From NCBI GenBank assembly GCA_047495785.1, contig JBLDXI010000003.1, positions 3,596,001 to 3,660,000 on the forward strand: 64,000 bases of DNA, given 5' to 3'. Each line of letters opens with the position of its first letter. Within the stretch, counting starts at the first letter, position 1. The notes beneath the pieces are model-generated. The model was not told the origin of the DNA and did no database searches. It saw only the letters and a program-made list of their open reading frames with translations. Below are positions 60,401-64,000 of this stretch, piece by piece. Source of the stretch: Lepidodermella squamata. Lineage: Eukaryota > Gastrotricha. The position numbers and the translations under genes are program-made.

Positions 60401-60467
60401 TGGCACCAAGAAGTACGGTGATGTCACCCAAGCCCCGGCCGCCAGCTACAAGCCACACATCTCGTGA
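57462..60467 (+). CDS. ASAH2: Neutral ceramidase, 3' end altered
   Basis: Four exons: 57462-57602, 57659-58194, 59084-59812 and 60086-60467, about 595 residues. The signal peptide ends SAYA. Family motifs are plain: VGTGIGDITGPAAEINMMGYA, zinc-site THTHSGAAG, INWYPVHGVSMNNTN, nucleophile Ser in GDVSPNTAG, PHIS after AASYKP. The enzyme hydrolyses ceramide to sphingosine and fatty acid outside the cell or in endosomes. The C-terminal domain is cut short: after SYKP the frame runs into inverted sequence and stops. The missing part (beginning GDVVTVKFVGANPRNS and ending FWWDRDSTIHSHE) is present on the minus strand at 60731-60462. Intron 2 (58195-59083) is 889 nt and holds a dispersed repeat. Family members are usually about 700 residues or more. 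Confidence 0.85.
58220..58962. repeat. Dispersed repeat in ceramidase intron 2
   Basis: Shares blocks with the insert in the BTB copy 2 intron (AGCTACC...CAGGTAG hairpin, GATACTTGGAATCGATA). The ends TCCAGGACATCAATT and AATTTAGTCCTGGA are near inverted repeats, suggesting the edges of a small element. Confidence 0.45.
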
Positions 60468-60928
60468 GAGTGGATCGTCGAGTCGCGGTCCCACCAGAAG
60501 CGGGTCTCCCACTCGGCATCGGTGAACACCGTGGTCCAGCCGGCCTCAGTCGCGGGGATGACCTTCTTGGTGCCGAAGCCGAACAAGCGGCGGAATTTAC
60601 CAGTCAAACCCTCATCCTCATCTTCACGCTTGGTCGACATCATATCGACGTGCATGAATGCGTCCCAGTTGGGCTGGCCCAGCGAGTTGCGCGGGTTGGC
60701 TCCGACGAATTTGACAGTGACAACATCACCCGGCTTGTAGCTGGCGGCCGGGGCTTGGGTGACATCACCGTACTTCTTGGTGCCAGATCCGTCGTAGATG
60801 ACACCCGGGACGAGAGACCACTGAACCGACTTGAGGTAAGGCGGTTGCGGGCCCTCGGGGACTGGGGTTCCGGTGATGATAGCCTTGGCGAGCTCGGTGA
60901 AGATCTGAATGTAGGCGGGCAGCGACTG
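60258..60928. repeat. Perfect 197-bp inverted repeat flanking inverted ceramidase 3' coding sequence
   Basis: 60258-60454 (+) is identical, by reading, to the reverse complement of 60732-60928. Both encode SLPAYIQIFTELAKAI to AASYKP. The 277-bp loop between them holds the next part of the ceramidase C-terminal domain, but only in minus orientation, continuous with the right arm. Just beyond the right arm the minus strand reads TTTCAG|GTATTAGAAAGC, like a splice acceptor, and no longer matches the plus-strand exon. Confidence 0.85.
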
Positions 60929-60952
60929 GTGTGCTGAAGAGCTTTCTAATAC
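60462..60952 (-). pseudogene. Inverted fragment of ceramidase C-terminal domain
   Basis: On the minus strand from an acceptor-like site at about 60952 the frame reads VLESSSAHQSLPAY. It continues through SYKPGDVVTVKFVGANP to WETRFWWDRDSTIHSHE, where it meets the plus-strand copy. It has no start codon or upstream exons, so it is not a gene alone. It may be part of a rearranged second ceramidase or of a misassembly. Confidence 0.7.
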
Positions 60953-61046
60953 CTGAAATTTAAATGAAATTTAAACACATTTCTTGTTGACGTTTTTTTC
61001 AGTTTCAAAAAAATTATGACAAGTTCATTTTTGTTGTGACTATAAA

Positions 61047-61310
61047 ATGGCGACTTTTACTGAAGAATTTTTCCGATTTTTTTCGGAAATCACCGACTAT
61101 TGCGGCTATCATTATTATTTTTTCTTCTTCCACTATCATGTGAGAATCGATAAAATGGTTCATATTAATAATGATCTGCTCTCTGATGCTTGTTACTTGA
61201 TTTTAAACGAATTTTCCGACGACACTTTAAATTATGCAGGTGTGTTGTTGAAATTCGTGCCTATGACGGAAAGAAATTATTGTGAATTAACGACGACGAC
61301 ATCAAAATAA
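61047..61310 (+). CDS. Possible small protein, unknown
   Basis: An 87-residue frame (MATFTEEFFRFFSEITDYCG, ending CELTTTTSK) with a polyadenylation-like AATAAATAAATA directly after it. It is Phe/Tyr-rich with no signal peptide and no known family. It may be chance. Confidence 0.25.
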   Translation: MATFTEEFFRFFSEITDYCGYHYYFFFFHYHVRIDKMVHINNDLLSDACYLILNEFSDDTLNYAGVLLKFVPMTERNYCELTTTTSK

Positions 61311-61356
61311 ATAAATACATTTGGAACTTGATCATGTGTTTCGGGTTTTTTTAAAA

Positions 61357-61505
61357 GATTGAGAAAGGTGAACTTTGATTGAAGCCAGAACGAAGAATCC
61401 CAGGTTCCAAGTGGATTAGCGATTCCTATATCGATTTCCGTAGTAGAGGATTGGTTGGACCTGGGATTCGTTCTGGCTTCAATCAAAATTCACCTTTCTC
61501 AATCG
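61357..61505. repeat. Inverted repeat, about 46-48 bp arms
   Basis: GATTGAGAAAGGTGAA...AATCCCAGGT at 61357-61405 pairs with ACCTGGGATTCGTTCTGGCT... at 61460-61505, with one or two mismatches and a loop of about 54 nt. It could be a small transposon relic or give a hairpin RNA. Confidence 0.75.
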
Positions 61506-61871
61506 AATTCGCCAGTGGATAGGCGTTCAGTCTTCTTCCTGAGGGCAATGCTTGGAACCGGTCCCAAGGCCGGAACCAGCTAGACTCCAATGAAAGAAAA
61601 TTGGCGCTTCTGGTTGGTTAGTCTTCTTCAAAAGTTTCTGTGCAGTCTAAATGGTTTTGTCAAAGATATCCACCGTAAAAAAGTGGATTCGCGATTTTTA
61701 TTTTTTTTTAAAGAATTTGTGCGATGTTGTTTTAAACGTGACACTTGTCAACATGGTTATTTACAAAAAACACGCTTACGCAGGTTAATTAAACTCAAAT
61801 TAAAGCGAGTATTAGGGAAGGTGAAAAACAAGGCATTCACATTTTTGACCCCTCGCAAATTACATCATAAA

Positions 61872-62248
61872 ATGTCAATAGTATCCAGAGTTTTTCCAAT
61901 TTTTTCGAATCATTGGGGAATATTCTCATGTGGACTGGTGTCTTTCATCGTGGCCTACAGCAACGGAGTCCTCGGCTGCAGCTCTTTCACCCGCTACGAG
62001 CCGATCCATGCTAACTACATGATAATTAGAGTAAATTAATTACCATGAAAACTTGGGAAAATTGATTTTTGTCTCCCAAATAGACTAATAGTACCAACAA
62101 CGGCTCGAACGGGACAAATGGAACTAATGGAACGGTAATTTCGGGTGCTAATAATTGGCTAAACTCTCAGCAATCATCGCTGCAAACTATCATCTTATTT
62201 TTTGTGTCTATATTGATAAACAGTGTGATTTTAAGATTAACAAGATGA
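61872..62248 (+). CDS. Small secreted or anchored N-glycan-rich protein
   Basis: Two exons: 61872-62030 and 62084-62248, about 107 residues. An N-terminal hydrophobic segment (GIFSCGLVSFIVAYSNGVLG) is followed by CSSFTRYEPIHANYMIIR. Then comes a run of N-glycosylation sequons (TNSTNNGSNGTNGTNGT). The C-terminal hydrophobic stretch (SLQTIIILFFVSILINSVIL) would be a GPI-attachment signal or membrane helix. No family recognised. It is convergent with ribokinase, with stop codons 34 nt apart. Confidence 0.55.
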
Positions 62249-62282
62249 AATAAATACAGCGTTTTATTCTCATCTGACTTCA

Positions 62283-63401
62283 TCATTTGAATAGCTCATC
62301 GGGCAAATCCTGGCGTTTCGGATAGCTCGTTTGCGTACCAGGTCGGCGAACTGAATCCGAAGCCACGCAACAGGCTCGTCTGACCCGTTCTTCATCAGCC
62401 ATGGCAGGGTACCGGGCTCGGAAAAACGCCAAGCCGCCAACAAAAGCATCGCCAGCTCCGGTTGTGTCGACAACCGGCGAAACCTTCGGCGCCGGGATGA
62501 TCTTGTCATTCAAATAAACACCCTTCGAGCCAAGGGTGAGTAGCACGTGACCGGAACAGCCGCGTGATTTCAGCTCCGAAACAGCTCCAGCTAGAACCTT
62601 CTCATCATTAACATCCAACAAATCGTGGCCGATGAAAGTAGCGGTTTCAGTCTCGTTAGGGCAGAAATAGTCGGCGAGGCTGTAGATTTGCGGCGGGAAT
62701 TTAGCCGGGTCAACCGGGGCGGGGGCCGGGTTGACAATTGTCACCGGTTTGCTACTTGCTGAGCTTTGCTTAGCAACTTGAAGTGCGTAGAGAACGATTT
62801 CAGGCTTCAACTCCAGCTGGACCACTACAACTTTAGCATTTTGAATGGCCTCTTTAGCTGCGTCGATATCAGCCTCGGAGACTTCAAAGTTAGCGCCAGG
62901 TATAATGATGATCGAATTGTCTCCTTTCTAAAAATTGCAAAAATCAAAAGAAAATAAACGAAAATTTGGAAAAAATTCATAAAAATTCATAAAAAATTTG
63001 TGAAGTTCAGGACTAATGATACTGATTTACTTGGTCTACGACGATGCTGGCCATTCCTGTATGAGCAGTCTGAGAAACCGTTACGTGTTTGGTATCGATC
63101 CCATCAGCCTGTAGAGCTTCGATGAAATTCTTGCCGAAATGGTCGGTGCCAACTTTTGAAACCATGGCGACCTTGGCACCAAGGCGAGCTGCAGCAACAG
63201 CCTGGTTGGCACCTTTCCCGCCTTGGCCACTCGCAAATCGGTTACCGATGACAGTTTCCCCGACCTTGGGGATAACGCTCGTATAGCTGGATTAAATTAT
63301 TTTAATTTTGAGATTGGGAAATAGTTTTAAAAATTTCAGTATAACCTGATCAAATCGACGTTACAACTGCCGATGACAACTACGTCAAAAATGTTGGCCA
63401 T
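62283..63401 (-). CDS. RBKS: Ribokinase
   Basis: Three exons: 63401-63346, 63286-63031 and 62927-62283, about 318 residues, the usual length. It has the PfkB-family start VVVIGSCNVDLI, the substrate-side glycine motif ASGQGGKGANQAVAAARLG, NPAPAPVDP, and the C-terminal signature VDTTGAGDAFVGGLAFF with the catalytic Asp and anion hole. It ends RPGTQTSYPKRQDLP as in animal ribokinases. It phosphorylates D-ribose to ribose 5-phosphate in the cytosol. The first exon has only 56 nt; the junction (ATCAG|C) restores the expected sequence. All introns are short and AT-rich. Confidence 0.95.
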
Positions 63402-64000
63402 TTTTAGGAAAATTATTTTATTAAAAGGCTATAAGAAATCTTTTGAAACAGAGAATGAAGCAATCGCTGGGAGAAAATTCGGCGTAAAAATTGACACGCG
63501 AACTAATATTTTTTTACAACAAGATTAGTCAATTCACCACTTCTTCTTGCGACTCTAATTTCTTATCATCAAGTTGTTATCGTTATCACTGGTACCAGGA
63601 ACCGGAGAGCAGCGGAGATTAATCAACGCCGGACTTATCAGCGGGTTTTTGAAGACAATTCGTTGACGTCGTTTAAATTGAGGATCATGACGATTTACGT
63701 CTTCATTATAGCATTTCTTGTTCAGGATATTGGTTCAAAAATGTGTCCATTATAAAGCACATTGCACCTTATTCCAATAATTTTACCCACATCGATTGAA
63801 TTCTCGCATGTATTAATAATTAAGGTGAAATTAAGTCAGTACAAATGATCAATAGCTTCACGCGGCACGCGGTATAGCAGATCAATCGCTTAACTATTTG
63901 GGTATTCCTTGAAAATGGATGCGGGAACAAAAATACGACGTGTCGAGCTCACGTTTCTTCTCGCTGCGGGCCCATCAATAATTAATGACCCACCTGCCTC
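63402..64000. other. Right-end spacer
   Basis: About 600 nt of AT-rich sequence upstream of ribokinase. It presumably contains its promoter. No gene seen before the window ends. Confidence 0.5.

Noticed and set aside
60464-60937. Plus-strand frame of 157 codons after ceramidase
   Set aside because: It is the antisense of the inverted ceramidase C-terminal fragment.
1-64000. tRNA or rRNA genes
   Set aside because: No convincing tRNA B-box with a matching cloverleaf or rRNA core was found by eye; a dedicated tRNA scan would settle this.

Overview
This looks like a piece of a small, intron-bearing animal genome. It carries dynamin, Rho GTPase, neutral ceramidase, ribokinase, a chymotrypsin-type protease, BTB/BACK, Ly6 and Cys-loop receptor genes, and no prokaryotic operon signals. 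Most introns are 45-60 nt, T-rich, and end in TAG, AAG or CAG. Tiny introns, one GC-AG intron and dense genes separated by AT-rich spacers would fit an appendicularian-like animal or another compact metazoan. The varied 3' splice sites argue against a typical nematode. I cannot name the species.

Layout. 0.2-5.3 kb: two tandem BTB-BACK-discoidin (BTBD9-like) genes. 5.5-10.2 kb: a Rho-family GTPase and a secreted VIT-VWA (VWA5A-like) gene, both on the minus strand; a truncated R2-type non-LTR retrotransposon sits antisense in one VWA intron. 11.2-14.9 kb and 21.5-23.0 kb: four genes for secreted, strongly basic, mostly repetitive proteins that share a first exon of 46-49 nt. 16.5-21.2 kb: a complete dynamin and a two-PDZ scaffold. 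23.1-25.0 kb: a chymotrypsin-like protease (minus). 25-29 kb: gene-poor with simple repeat arrays. 29-41 kb: a cluster of transmembrane Ly6 genes (minus) with one pseudogene, interrupted by a decayed MULE transposase and a TA-flanked terminal-inverted-repeat element. 41.4-43.8 kb: a second dynamin (minus). 45.0-45.9 kb: an ankyrin-repeat protein with a signal peptide. 46.2-54.1 kb: two tandem genes for unusual Cys-loop receptors. 57.5-60.9 kb: neutral ceramidase, whose 3' end lies in a perfect 197-bp inverted repeat. 61.9-63.4 kb: a small glycoprotein and ribokinase (minus).

The two strongest candidates for undescribed systems are these. (1) The paired Cys-loop receptors: about 1,025 and 1,044 residues, with two copies of a lectin/jelly-roll-like module and a Ser/Thr linker in front of a normal ligand-binding domain and four-helix channel. 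(2) The family of secreted cationic proteins, in which Ser/Ala blocks of the form SASxxK/RxSASASAG alternate with Gly-Arg-Lys-His-Phe linkers. Exon junctions were worked out by hand; every multi-exon gene listed as intact keeps a continuous frame across its introns. Functional names rest on recognised family motifs, with no database search.
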